Shown here piece by piece: positions 41,644 to 50,200 of a stretch of 64,000 nucleotides of DNA (positions are counted from its first letter, which is position 1; the number at the start of each line of letters is the position of its first letter). Position numbers and translations under genes: made by a program. The notes beneath the pieces were generated by a model. That model had not been told where the DNA came from and made no database searches. It saw only the letters and a list, made by a program, of their open reading frames with translations. Source of the stretch: Desulfosporosinus acidiphilus SJ4 (GTDB lineage: Bacteria; Bacillota; Desulfitobacteriia; Desulfitobacteriales; Desulfitobacteriaceae); NCBI RefSeq assembly GCF_000255115.2, contig NC_018068.1:2203977-2267976 (forward strand), read 5' to 3'.

Positions 41644-43404
41644 ATGAGGAAAAAGATGATAGTATTAATTATGATTGTTTGGAGTACGCTGATTGCAGCC
41701 CTTCCCGTCTTTGCAGCCACCAATAACACGAGTGATTTAAGTTCGAATACTAGTCAACCGCGAAGTGTTACCATGAATCGGCTTGCCGGCCAAACTGAAT
41801 TCGGAACTGCCAAGGCTATCGCTGAGTATTATTGTCATGAAAAAATCCAAAGTGTTATCTTAGCAACAGGAAATGATTTTGCCGACGGAATATCTGCCAG
41901 TGTTTTGGCTCATGAAAAGAAAGCCCCAATCCTCTTAGTTGATACAACGGTTGCTAAATCTCAAGATGCCTTTGACTATGTTCGTCAGCATCTTGATCCC
42001 CAAGGGACCGTTTACATTATTGGCGGAACAGGAATTATCGGGAACGAGTTTGAAGATAAACTTTATGAACTAGGTTATTCGCATATTATAAGAATTGCGG
42101 GTATGGACAGATATGATACATCCTATAAAATTGCTGCTTCGCTTAACACCACGACGGGATCTGCCCTTGTGATATCTTCCGGGAATCAATATTCTGATGC
42201 TTTAAGTATTTCTAGTTTTGCAGCAAATAAGGATTGGCCAATCCTTTTATCGCCGCCAGATGAGCTCCCGGAAGAAATGAAAAATTATCTAAGACATCTT
42301 AAACCTTCGCAAATCTATATAACCGGAGGGGAAATAGCCATCTCTGACAATGTTAAATCTGAAATCAGTAACCTATTGCCGGATACGAAGATCCAACGCT
42401 TGATGGGACAATCACGGTTTGATACCAATGTATTGATTGCTGAGACATTTGCCCCGCATCCCTCAACAGTCTTTCTTGCCAACGGTTATGGTTTTGCTGA
42501 TGCATTGGCTGGAAGTGTTGTAGCTGCTCAAGAAGGTGCCCCAATCATCATGGTTGATCCTTCAATTCCAACCTTGCCCAAATCGACGGCCGGATACTTT
42601 GGCAGTTTTCTGGCAACTAATTCGAGTACGGATTTAGTGACTTTCGGTGGAAGTGGCGTTATATCTGATGAAATCCTAACAAACTCAAAAGATTTATTGT
42701 TGGGAGCAGTAAAAGAAACGAGCATCTATTCCATCGCTGACCTTAATAATACTGTTACGCAAAATGAAAACTATACGTTACCCACTACGGTTCATGCAAC
42801 ACTGTACAACAGCGATATCATTGATGTTCCTGTTCAGTGGAGTAGTCAGACGGTGGATACTAGTAAGATAGGGACCACTGAATATACCGGAGTCGTCAAC
42901 GGTTTTGCCAATACCATAAAACTTAGGTTAATCGTTCAAGAACCATTACCCATGGCACAATATACTACTTATTTTGATACTCGCTTGATCAACCGGACTG
43001 AAAACATTCGTTTGGCTGCCAAAGCCCTTGATGGAAAAATCTTAGCACCTGGTGAACGTTTCTCTTTCAATCAAAGTGTTGGAGAACGAACCGCCCAGGC
43101 AGGATATAAAGAGGCCCTAATTATTGAAGGGGACTCATTCACTCCTGGGCTAGGCGGAGGCGTTTGCCAAGTTTCTTCTACCCTTTATAATGCTGTAATT
43201 CTTGCCCATTTAGAAATCATTGAACGCCACCCTCATTCCTTGCCAATCAGCTATGTCCCTCCGGGGCAGGACGCCACAGTAGCTTATCCTGAATTAGACT
43301 TTAAATTCAAAAATAATACCAAGGCTTACATACTTATTCGAAGCAGCGTAGAGGGGAACTCCTTAACGTTTAAGCTTTATAAAAAGACCAAGAATCAAAA
43401 TTAA
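41644..43404 (+). CDS. Surface protein: three CWB2 repeats, Ig-like domain and VanW domain
   Basis: A 586-residue exported protein. A signal peptide (residues 1-26) precedes three cell-wall-binding type 2 repeats, each opening alike: NRLAGQTEFGTAKAIAE (about 46), IRIAGMDRYDTSYKIAA (about 150) and QRLMGQSRFDTNVLIAE (about 258). A short beta domain follows (about 355-435, resembling the bacterial Ig-like class). Then comes a VanW domain (about 440-580) with GGGVCQVSSTLYNA. CWB2 modules bind anionic wall polymers; VanW is common in clostridia and of unknown function. The ATG at 41644 follows GGAGTGAGTAG. The combination suggests a wall-anchored VanW protein. Confidence 0.9.
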   Translation: MRKKMIVLIMIVWSTLIAALPVFAATNNTSDLSSNTSQPRSVTMNRLAGQTEFGTAKAIAEYYCHEKIQSVILATGNDFADGISASVLAHEKKAPILLVDTTVAKSQDAFDYVRQHLDPQGTVYIIGGTGIIGNEFEDKLYELGYSHIIRIAGMDRYDTSYKIAASLNTTTGSALVISSGNQYSDALSISSFAANKDWPILLSPPDELPEEMKNYLRHLKPSQIYITGGEIAISDNVKSEISNLLPDTKIQRLMGQSRFDTNVLIAETFAPHPSTVFLANGYGFADALAGSVVAAQEGAPIIMVDPSIPTLPKSTAGYFGSFLATNSSTDLVTFGGSGVISDEILTNSKDLLLGAVKETSIYSIADLNNTVTQNENYTLPTTVHATLYNSDIIDVPVQWSSQTVDTSKIGTTEYTGVVNGFANTIKLRLIVQEPLPMAQYTTYFDTRLINRTENIRLAAKALDGKILAPGERFSFNQSVGERTAQAGYKEALIIEGDSFTPGLGGGVCQVSSTLYNAVILAHLEIIERHPHSLPISYVPPGQDATVAYPELDFKFKNNTKAYILIRSSVEGNSLTFKLYKKTKNQN

Positions 43405-43452
43405 TCCAATTATGAGACTCACCGATGTTCAGCTTTAGCTGAACGAGTTCAC
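43405..43452 (-). repeat. IS200/IS605-like palindromic element C, internally deleted copy
   Basis: Its reverse complement reads GTGAACTCGTTCAGCTAAAG, then GCTGAACATCGG, then directly GAGTCTCA and ATTGGAT. The same two ends occur at 49095-49211, where about 70 nt of extra hairpin sequence lie between them. Confidence 0.7.
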
Positions 43453-43482
43453 ATGCCTTCCGGGAAATACATAAGGAACAAC

Positions 43483-43695
43483 TTAGTTATTAATCTCAGT
43501 TAATAGTCGTTGGATTTTTTCCGAACAGCGTTTGCCCTTACAAGAGCCTTGGCCTGCTCCGGTTGCTTTCTTAACTTCTTCTATCGTCGCGGCCCCATGA
43601 TCAATAGCCTTTTTAATAGTTGCTCTAGATATACCTTGACAGATACAAACTTTTGTAAGCTTATCAATAATTTCTGAGTTTATAGTTTCTTCCAT
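43483..43695 (-). CDS. BFD-like [2Fe-2S] protein
   Basis: A 70-residue protein with the four Cys of the bacterioferritin-associated ferredoxin-like domain: CICQG (about residues 17-21) and, near the end, GQGSCKGKRC. Such domains bind a [2Fe-2S] cluster, either as small carriers or as modules of dehydrogenases and NifU-like proteins. The ribosome site AAGGAGAAA precedes the ATG. No partner enzyme is adjacent. A role in electron transfer or Fe-S handling is likely but unspecified. Confidence 0.85.
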   Translation of the reverse strand: MEETINSEIIDKLTKVCICQGISRATIKKAIDHGAATIEEVKKATGAGQGSCKGKRCSEKIQRLLTEINN

Positions 43696-43805
43696 ATGTT
43701 TCTCCTTATACTGAAATCGCTTCTGCTGCCAGCAGATTATTTGCTCGTTCTAAAATCTCTGGCCTATCCTATAAATACCTTAATTCCATCATTCTGATGA
43801 AATTA

Positions 43806-43855
43806 AAGCTGCCTTTGGTTCATTACTATATCGAACTGAGGCAGCTTAATTTTGG
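43806..43855. terminator. Hairpin in 43.8 kb gap
   Basis: AAGCTGCCT (43806-43814) pairs with AGGCAGCTT (43839-43847), followed by AATTTTGG on the plus strand. It separates the divergent BFD and CcdA genes; its role is uncertain. Confidence 0.4.
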
Positions 43856-43910
43856 TTGCTTAGTGTTCCTCTTAAAGCTATACTCTATCTATTAAGAATT
43901 TTTATCATCT

Positions 43911-44000
43911 CGGCCGGCTGAAACGAACTTGCCGCCGGCCACGACGATAAGCGTATGAGCTTATCGCTGCACTGCATTCATTACGCATACTCCTGCAGTG
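43911..44000 (+). repeat. Dispersed repeat A, copy 4 (3' half)
   Basis: GACGATAAGCGTATGAGCTT and the following CTGCA-rich part match the second half of copy 3 (39998-40055), keeping the GATAAGC/GCTTATC hairpin. A GGCCGGC/GCCGGCC hairpin (about 43912-43940) replaces the GCAGCCAG one. The element ends about 34 nt before ccdA. Confidence 0.65.
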
Positions 44001-44033
44001 TGAATTGTACTATCTGTTGAGGGGGAGTGAGCA

Positions 44034-44738
44034 GTGGAAAATGTAACCATAGCATTTGCCTTTACTTCGGGAATATTATCTTTTCTCTCACCCTGCGTTT
44101 TTCCCTTGATTCCAGCCTATGTAACGAATCTAACCGGTTCGTCCTTTGAAAATAATAGGATTGTAGTTCCCAAACGTATGCTTTTGATTCGGTCGCTGAG
44201 TTTTATCATAGGCTTTAGTATTGTGTTTGTTATCATGGGAGCATCGGCTAGCGCTTTGGGAAAGCTTTTCAACCATAATCGCGCAGAAATTGAAAAGATA
44301 AGCGGGATATTAGTAATTGTCTTTGGCTTGCAGATGGCTGGGATCTTGAAACTTCGTTTTTTGATGATGGAAAGACGTTGGGAAGCAAAAACCGGCGGAA
44401 GAATGAATCTTGTGAGATCTCTCGTTTTGGGCATGTCTTTTGGCGCCGGTTGGACGCCCTGTGTTGGTTTGGCCCTATCCTCAATTCTTCTCTTGGCCGG
44501 ATCTACTAATACCGTTTATAACGGAATGGTTTTGCTTTTTGTTTATTCACTAGGTTTAGGTATTCCGTTTCTTATGATTTCAGTGGTTATCACGTATTCC
44601 TTCACTATTTTGAAGAAAATTAATCGAAACTTAGGCATTCTTTCTTGGGTCAATGGGTGGATTTTGATTGCTATGGGCTTTCTGATGTTTACCGGTCAGC
44701 TAGAGAAGATAAGCGCGTGGTTATCCAGATTCGTGTGA
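44034..44738 (+). CDS. ccdA: Cytochrome c biogenesis protein CcdA (thiol transporter)
   Basis: A 234-residue, six-helix DsbD/CcdA family protein. The two redox Cys sit in LSPCVFPLIPAY (about residue 22) and GWTPCVGLA (about 143). It moves reducing power from cytoplasmic thioredoxin to the outside. The next gene encodes a TlpA/ResA-like thioredoxin, the expected partner, 27 nt downstream. Together they reduce apocytochrome c heme-binding thiols or other exported disulfides, in keeping with the two small c-type cytochromes in the window. The GTG start follows GGGGGAGTGAG. Confidence 0.92.
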   Translation: MENVTIAFAFTSGILSFLSPCVFPLIPAYVTNLTGSSFENNRIVVPKRMLLIRSLSFIIGFSIVFVIMGASASALGKLFNHNRAEIEKISGILVIVFGLQMAGILKLRFLMMERRWEAKTGGRMNLVRSLVLGMSFGAGWTPCVGLALSSILLLAGSTNTVYNGMVLLFVYSLGLGIPFLMISVVITYSFTILKKINRNLGILSWVNGWILIAMGFLMFTGQLEKISAWLSRFV

Positions 44739-44765
44739 TTACATAAGCAGAAAGGAATTCTTGAG

Positions 44766-45344
44766 ATGAAAAGAATTATTGTTTTGGTTCCCATCATAGC
44801 TTTGGTGCTTTTGGGTATTTATAATGTCGGTGGAAATAAAAGTAAAAGCCCCGATCCCAAAACCATTTCCGCGGGGCCGACCGTAAAGGGGATTCAAGGT
44901 CAGGAACCAACGGTTGGCTTAGAAAAGGGAAATTTAGCCCCGGATTTTGAACTTCAAAGCGTTGACGGAAAGACTATAAAGCTATCGAGTCTGCGCGGCA
45001 AAAAGGTAATACTCAATTTCTGGGCATCTTGGTGTCCTCCTTGCCGCTTGGAGATGCCGGAAATGGAGAAGTTTTCAACTCAGAACAAATCTAAGGGAAT
45101 TGAAATTTTGTCTGTAAATCTAACAAAAGCAGAGAGAAATCGTGATGATGTTACAACGTTTATGAAAACAGACAGTATTACATTTCCGGTACTTTTAGAT
45201 GAGAAGGGTGATGCAGCACAGTTGTACAATATTTCATCGATCCCTGCCAGTTTTGTGATAGATACCCAGGGAGTTATCAGACAAACAATCGTTGGACCGA
45301 TGACCATGGAAACGATGGGAACTATGGTAAAGGCCATTAACTAA
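44766..45344 (+). CDS. TlpA/ResA-like membrane thiol-disulfide oxidoreductase
   Basis: A 192-residue protein with an N-terminal signal anchor (residues 3-20), a linker, then a thioredoxin domain (about 58-190) with the active site WASWCPPCR and the cis-Pro in SIPASFVID. CPPC-containing TlpA/ResA proteins keep heme-binding cysteines of apocytochromes reduced outside the cell; CcdA upstream would recharge it. Three nt separate its stop from the start region of the MFS gene. Confidence 0.9.
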   Translation: MKRIIVLVPIIALVLLGIYNVGGNKSKSPDPKTISAGPTVKGIQGQEPTVGLEKGNLAPDFELQSVDGKTIKLSSLRGKKVILNFWASWCPPCRLEMPEMEKFSTQNKSKGIEILSVNLTKAERNRDDVTTFMKTDSITFPVLLDEKGDAAQLYNISSIPASFVIDTQGVIRQTIVGPMTMETMGTMVKAIN

Positions 45345-45347
45345 TCA

Positions 45348-46592
45348 TTGGTGCAGAAAGAGAGAGGGCTGATTACCATTAACAATTTATCGATGCTGCA
45401 GAACAAATCACTGTCGTTTTTAATGATATCCCGGGTGGCCAATACTTTAGCTATTCAAATGCTGACAGTTGCTGTAGGATGGCAAATCTATTCCTTAACT
45501 CAATCGGCATTTTATTTAGGACTTGTTGGACTTGTCCAGTTTCTGCCTATGATTGTTCTGACTCTGGTCGTTGGGCATGTCGCTGACCGCTATGACAGAA
45601 AACTCATTATCTCGATAAGCCAGAGTGTCGAGGCACTGGCGGTTTTTTTACTCGCTTTCGGCTGTTACCATGGTTGGATTAACAAAGAAAGTATTCTTAT
45701 CATAATCTTTCTGATTGGCATTGCTAATTCCTTTCAGGGACCTCCAATGCAGGCTTTGCTCCCTAATATTGTCAGTGAAGAGATTTTTCCCAGGGCAGCG
45801 GCCCTCGTCGCTTCAGCTTTTCAGTTTGCCGTCATTATTGGACCGGGGTTAGGAGGTATCCTCTATTCCCTAGGACCAGGTGTAGTATACAGCATTACCG
45901 GAAGCCTCATGTTTTTGTCCAGTATGTTGATATTATTTGTGTCTACACGGAAGGAGCAAGTTAAGACAGAACCTAAGAGTTTAAAAACGTTATTTGCTGG
46001 GATATCCTTTATCAAGAGCAAACCGGTAATCTTGGGAGCTATTTCCCTTGATTTATTCGCGGTTCTTTTTGGCGGTGCCACAGCCTTACTTCCTATTTAT
46101 GCCAGCAAAATATTATTCATCGGTTCTTTCGGACTCGGCGTACTGCGCTCGGCCCCTGCTGTCGGTGCTTTGCTGATGTCCGCTTTTCTGGCCAGAAATC
46201 CTCTGAAGAAAAATGTAGGCCGCACGATGTTCATGGCGGTGATTTTGTTTGGGATTGCCACGGTCATCTTTTCCTTGTCAAAGTCTTTCATCATTTCTAT
46301 CCTGGCCCTTATTCTCTTAGGTGCATCAGATGTGATAAGTGTCGTTATTCGTTCGACCTTTGTCCAAATGGAAACTCCCGATAACATGAGAGGGAGGGTT
46401 AGTTCCGTCAATATGCTCTTTATAGGTACATCTAATCAACTGGGTGAATTTGAATCGGGCCTGACAGCCTCTTGGTTTGGAACGGTGCCGGCTGTATTAA
46501 TTGGGGGTATCGGAACCATCGTTGTAGCATTCTTGTGGATGAGATTATTTCCTGATCTTTTGCACATCGATAAGCTGGAAGCCAGAAAGTAA
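45348..46592 (+). CDS. MFS transporter (MFS_3 / EntS-like exporter)
   Basis: A 414-residue twelve-helix transporter with the loop signature GHVADRYDRKLII and the wide spacing of the MFS_3 group, which includes enterobactin exporter EntS and many drug or small-molecule exporters. It follows the TlpA gene with almost no gap. The exact start is unclear: TTG 45348, GTG 45351 and ATG 45393 are possible and none has a good ribosome site, so translation may depend on the upstream gene. The substrate is unknown. Confidence 0.82.
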   Translation: MVQKERGLITINNLSMLQNKSLSFLMISRVANTLAIQMLTVAVGWQIYSLTQSAFYLGLVGLVQFLPMIVLTLVVGHVADRYDRKLIISISQSVEALAVFLLAFGCYHGWINKESILIIIFLIGIANSFQGPPMQALLPNIVSEEIFPRAAALVASAFQFAVIIGPGLGGILYSLGPGVVYSITGSLMFLSSMLILFVSTRKEQVKTEPKSLKTLFAGISFIKSKPVILGAISLDLFAVLFGGATALLPIYASKILFIGSFGLGVLRSAPAVGALLMSAFLARNPLKKNVGRTMFMAVILFGIATVIFSLSKSFIISILALILLGASDVISVVIRSTFVQMETPDNMRGRVSSVNMLFIGTSNQLGEFESGLTASWFGTVPAVLIGGIGTIVVAFLWMRLFPDLLHIDKLEARK

Positions 46593-46658
46593 GCAATTTA
46601 CAAATTAAGTATTTTAGCATAAATCAACTTTGATTGTCTTCGTGAAGGGGGAGAAATT

Positions 46659-47756
46659 TTGAATAGGCTGGATCAACTAAAACAGCTTCCCCAGAAACCC
46701 GGTGTTTATATAATGTTTGATTCTAGGGGGAATATTATCTATATTGGTAAAGCCAAGAATTTAAAGAATAGGGTTTCACAATATTTCAGAAACTCGAAAA
46801 ACAGGGCTCCTAAAATCGTTGAAATGATACGAAATATCCATTCCTTTGAGTATATAGTTACAGATACTGAATTAGATGCTTTGATTGAGGAATGTCGCCT
46901 AATCAAAGAGAAAAAACCAATGTATAATAGGCAGATGAAAAATAGCGCCAAGTACATTTATCTGACGATTCCTAATGAAGACTTTCCTAAGATCGTTATA
47001 AAAAATAAAAAGGAAGTTGATGGAGCCGTTTATTTTGGCCCGTTTCCAAGTCTGAAGCATGTGGAGAAAACTGTTCAATATTTAAATGACCTTTACCCCT
47101 TGCGTAAATGCCCTTCACTGAGATTAGAAAAAAGTTCGAATGGCTGCCTCTTTCGGGAATTAGGTTCATGTTTGGGTGTTTGTACCGGTCAGGTAAGTAT
47201 TGAGGAATACAAGGCTTATGTAGACAAAATCCAGCAATTGTTCAACGGGAACGGCAAGAGAGCTCTGCAGGAATTGTCGGGGAAAATCAATCGTGCAATC
47301 GATAATCTTGAATATGAAAAGGCAGCCATCTATCGCGATTATTATTTAGGGCTAAGACATGTTTTAGGGAAGCAGAAACTGGTATTAACTGCGAGAAAAA
47401 ACAAGAATATTATTGCCTTTGAACCTATGGATGGATTTAAATTGAAGTTATTTTTGATCAAAGGCAATAGGCTTCTCGCCAGAAAAATCTTTGATTTAAT
47501 GAACATGGATCGCAGTGAATTAAGTTTGAACGTATTGCAAAATATCCGTGATACGTTCACCCCTCAAACAAGAGAAGACAGTCTTCTCACTCAGAATGAA
47601 ATAGATGAAGCGCAAATCATCGACTCCTATTTAAGGAGAAGTCCTAGTAACGTTCTACACTTTTGGATACCATCCTCATACTTGTCGAAAGATAAATTTA
47701 AGTTGGAAACGAAAGTTGTTTCCTTGATTGATCGAATTTATAGCGAGCTAATTTGA
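46659..47756 (+). CDS. UvrC-like GIY-YIG nuclease lacking the C-terminal nuclease half
   Basis: A 365-residue protein whose first 200 residues match UvrC. It has a GIY-YIG domain (KPGVYIMFDSRGNIIYIGKA, about residues 13-32) and the four Cys region (RKCPSLRL ... GCLFRELGSCLGVC, about 150-175) equivalent to UvrC's Fe-S site. A UVR-like helical pair follows (DNLEYEKAAIYRD, about 210-222). The RNase H-like and helix-hairpin-helix domains of UvrC (about 600 residues) are absent, and the last 130 residues are different. It is thus a stand-alone 3'-incision-type nuclease, comparable in idea to E. coli Cho. TTG start with GGGGGAGAAA upstream. Confidence 0.82.
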   Translation: MNRLDQLKQLPQKPGVYIMFDSRGNIIYIGKAKNLKNRVSQYFRNSKNRAPKIVEMIRNIHSFEYIVTDTELDALIEECRLIKEKKPMYNRQMKNSAKYIYLTIPNEDFPKIVIKNKKEVDGAVYFGPFPSLKHVEKTVQYLNDLYPLRKCPSLRLEKSSNGCLFRELGSCLGVCTGQVSIEEYKAYVDKIQQLFNGNGKRALQELSGKINRAIDNLEYEKAAIYRDYYLGLRHVLGKQKLVLTARKNKNIIAFEPMDGFKLKLFLIKGNRLLARKIFDLMNMDRSELSLNVLQNIRDTFTPQTREDSLLTQNEIDEAQIIDSYLRRSPSNVLHFWIPSSYLSKDKFKLETKVVSLIDRIYSELI

Positions 47757-47949
47757 TAGTTTAAGAATGGAAAACGAACGACTATAACTGAGTTTATGGC
47801 CGTTTTTTTATGCTATCAATCGAGCTCTAGCCAAGTTTTCTTTAGACGGATTTAGCAGTTTGAAAAATTTGGTTTATCTATCTGCAGAAATTTGGTGTAA
47901 AATATAGATATTTAAGCATATGTGTTTATTTGTAGTGGATGGAGGTAAA

Positions 47950-48996
47950 ATGAGTAATACAGGCATTCCAAGAATATCTGATCCAAGCGGGAAACCGAGA
48001 TTTAATAGAAAACCTGCCGGGGTTTATTATTATAGCCGCAAGAAAAAAAGGCTTAAGCAGTTTTTAATTGGACTCTCCACTCTTTTCATACTCTTTACCT
48101 TGTGCTTTTTAGGATTTTTATTTGCCCCAATAGAACCTTTCGAATCACTTCGTGAATTATGGGTAACTACTGCCATGACTACATTGCACCACCAATATCT
48201 GGCAACTGATTTATTCAGCACAGCAGAGATACAAAAAATTATGGATAAGAACAAAGCAACCAACCTGGGAAACTCTCATCCGGATGATGTTAAAACGAAA
48301 AATACGGCCCAAAACACTGGTATTGAGCTTATCGACGTTAGTCAAAAGAATTTTAAAGGCTACTTGCTAAAGATTCAGAATCCGGCTCGTGTTAAAGTTG
48401 CAGCCACGCGCTATTTGGGCCAAGTAGGAGAGAAGGCTGAAGCTATTGCTAAAGAGAACGGAGCCGTGGCTGTGATTAATGGCGGAGTGTTTGAGGACCC
48501 TCAGGGGACAGGAAATGGGGGCCAACCGCTAGGGATTCTTATCTCAAATGGCAAAGTTCTTCATAAGGATCCAGTCTCATCCTTTGATATCATTGGCTTA
48601 AACCGTGATAATGTTTTAGTGCTTGGACATTATACCTTAGAACAAATCAAACAAATGAATATACGAGATGCAGTTACGTTCAGCCCGTTCCTCGTGGTCG
48701 ATGGCAAACCTTCCATAACTCAAGGAGATGGAGGGTGGGGGATCGCTCCCAGGACAGCTATTGGACAGACAGAAGATGGCACTATTTTGATGCTCGTTAT
48801 TGATGGGCGGCAAATGGGTTCATTGGGCGCTACTCTAAAAGACGTGCAGGATATTATGCTGCAATATGGTGCTTATAACGTAGCGAACCTTGATGGCGGT
48901 GCTTCTTCAGTTCTCTATTACAGGGGCAAGATGATTAATCATCCGTCAAGCCAATACGGTGAACGTTCTATACCTTCTTTCTTCATCGTTAAATAA
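47950..48996 (+). CDS. Phosphodiester glycosidase family protein (NAGPA-like), membrane-anchored
   Basis: A 348-residue protein with a short basic N-terminus, one membrane helix (about residues 37-58) and an extracellular NAGPA/DUF2233 domain (about 130-345). The domain contains NGGVFEDPQGTGNGGQPLG, RTAIGQTEDGTILML and NLDGGASSVLYYRG. The family removes sugars linked by phosphodiester bonds, and in bacteria it has been linked to exopolysaccharide and teichoic acid metabolism. The ATG at 47950 follows GGATGGAGGT; the frame is open 30 nt further upstream. It is not in an obvious operon. Confidence 0.88.
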   Translation: MSNTGIPRISDPSGKPRFNRKPAGVYYYSRKKKRLKQFLIGLSTLFILFTLCFLGFLFAPIEPFESLRELWVTTAMTTLHHQYLATDLFSTAEIQKIMDKNKATNLGNSHPDDVKTKNTAQNTGIELIDVSQKNFKGYLLKIQNPARVKVAATRYLGQVGEKAEAIAKENGAVAVINGGVFEDPQGTGNGGQPLGILISNGKVLHKDPVSSFDIIGLNRDNVLVLGHYTLEQIKQMNIRDAVTFSPFLVVDGKPSITQGDGGWGIAPRTAIGQTEDGTILMLVIDGRQMGSLGATLKDVQDIMLQYGAYNVANLDGGASSVLYYRGKMINHPSSQYGERSIPSFFIVK

Positions 48997-49094
48997 TACG
49001 GCTCATTAATATGATTTTGGCACCGGAATTGGTAACGTGTACTTGAAGAGGAATAGCTTAATGTTTTAATCATTTTAGTGTATAATTATACGCA

Positions 49095-49211
49095 GTGAAC
49101 TCGTTCAGCTAAAGCTGAACATCGGGGCTTCGGTGGGGGGACTCAACTCCCACCGAAGCAGAGACCAGGGGCCACTCCCACTTACAAGAAGTGGGAGTCT
49201 CACGATTGGAT
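49095..49211 (+). mobile_element. IS200/IS605-like palindromic element C, full copy
   Basis: 117 bases with three adjacent hairpins: GTTCAGCT/AGCTGAAC (49104-49121), GCTTCGGTGGG/CCCACCGAAGC (about 49127-49159) and ACTCCCACTT/AAGTGGGAGT (about 49174-49199). No coding. The ends GTGAACTCG and GAGTCTCA...ATTGGAT recur at 43405-43452. Such folds occur at the right end of IS605-type elements, where they also form the TnpB guide RNA scaffold, so this is a probable non-autonomous derivative. It lies 44 nt before an AlkA-type gene. Confidence 0.6.
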
Positions 49212-49254
49212 GAATAAAATGGGATGTGGAAAATTTCATTTTTAGAGGTAAACT

Positions 49255-49875
49255 ATGGGTGAACTGTATAAAAATAAGCCTATCTTCGTTTATGGCCAAA
49301 AAGAAATTGATTATCTCAAACGAAAAGATAAAAAGCTTGGTTTAGCAATTGATAAGATTGGTTTCATTCGGCGTGAGATTATACCTGATCCTTTTACTGC
49401 ATTGATCTCTAGTATTGTTAGTCAGCAAATTTCCAATAAGGCAGCAGAAACTGTTTGGATGAGATTGACATCGCTGATTCCTGATTTAACACCCGGGAGC
49501 ATTGCCCGGGTGCCTCTTTCCGAAATCAAAGCCTGCGGAATGTCGGAAAGAAAAGCCGGTTATATAAAAGGGATTGCGGATTCGGCCCTGAATGGTGCCA
49601 TAGATTTCCAGGATATTAATAGTCTGTCCGATTTGGATATCATCTCAAAACTTACCTCTTTGAGGGGCGTAGGCGTTTGGACGGCGGAAATGATTCTTAT
49701 ATTTTCTTTGAACCGTCTCGATGTACTAAGTTTTAAAGACTTGGCCATTTGCAGAGGTATGATGAATTTATATAATCTCAAGGAACTACCGAAGGAGACC
49801 TTTGAACGATATCGCAAAAGATATTCTCCTTATGGTTCGGTTGCCTCGCTCTATTTATGGGCATTATCAATATAA
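49255..49875 (+). CDS. DNA-3-methyladenine glycosylase (AlkA-type HhH-GPD)
   Basis: A 206-residue helix-hairpin-helix DNA glycosylase. ISSIVSQQISNKAAETVW (about residues 46-63) and the hairpin LTSLRGVGVWTAEMILIF (about 132-149) are characteristic, with the catalytic Asp expected near the DLAICRG segment (about 163). It removes alkylated purines from DNA to start base-excision repair. It lacks the N-terminal domain of E. coli AlkA, as do many clostridial forms. Monocistronic. Confidence 0.9.
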   Translation: MGELYKNKPIFVYGQKEIDYLKRKDKKLGLAIDKIGFIRREIIPDPFTALISSIVSQQISNKAAETVWMRLTSLIPDLTPGSIARVPLSEIKACGMSERKAGYIKGIADSALNGAIDFQDINSLSDLDIISKLTSLRGVGVWTAEMILIFSLNRLDVLSFKDLAICRGMMNLYNLKELPKETFERYRKRYSPYGSVASLYLWALSI

Positions 49876-50007
49876 TTACGTTTTAAAACACTGTTTTATT
49901 TTGATACGAAAAAAGCCTCTCAATAATTGAATTATTAAACCGATTAGAGTAATATGTTGACAAGAATTTGAAAAAAAGATAAGGGAGTAAGTTGGGGAGG
50001 GGAGATT

Positions 50008-50172
50008 ATGAATCCGGATGAAATATTAGGTCTAATCGAGAGTTTAAGATCTCAGCTCGTCGTCTTAGCCCAACACAAATCCTTAATTGACCCTGAGGTG
50101 GTTACCCTCAGCCAGCGACTGGATTCGTATTTGACGCTTTACCACAACCTTATTACCAATTTCCTTAGTTAG
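50008..50172 (+). CDS. Spo0E-like sporulation regulatory phosphatase
   Basis: A 54-residue protein beginning MNPDEILGLIESLRSQLV, with the Spo0E family signature LSQRLDSYLTLYH near the C-terminus. Spo0E-like aspartyl phosphatases dephosphorylate Spo0A~P and delay sporulation. A strong ribosome site (GGGGAGGGGAG) lies just before the ATG. It supports a spore-forming host. The GNAT gene starts 28 nt after its stop. Confidence 0.85.
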   Translation: MNPDEILGLIESLRSQLVVLAQHKSLIDPEVVTLSQRLDSYLTLYHNLITNFLS

Positions 50173-50200
50173 ATTAAAAATGCTATTAGGAGTATTTAGG

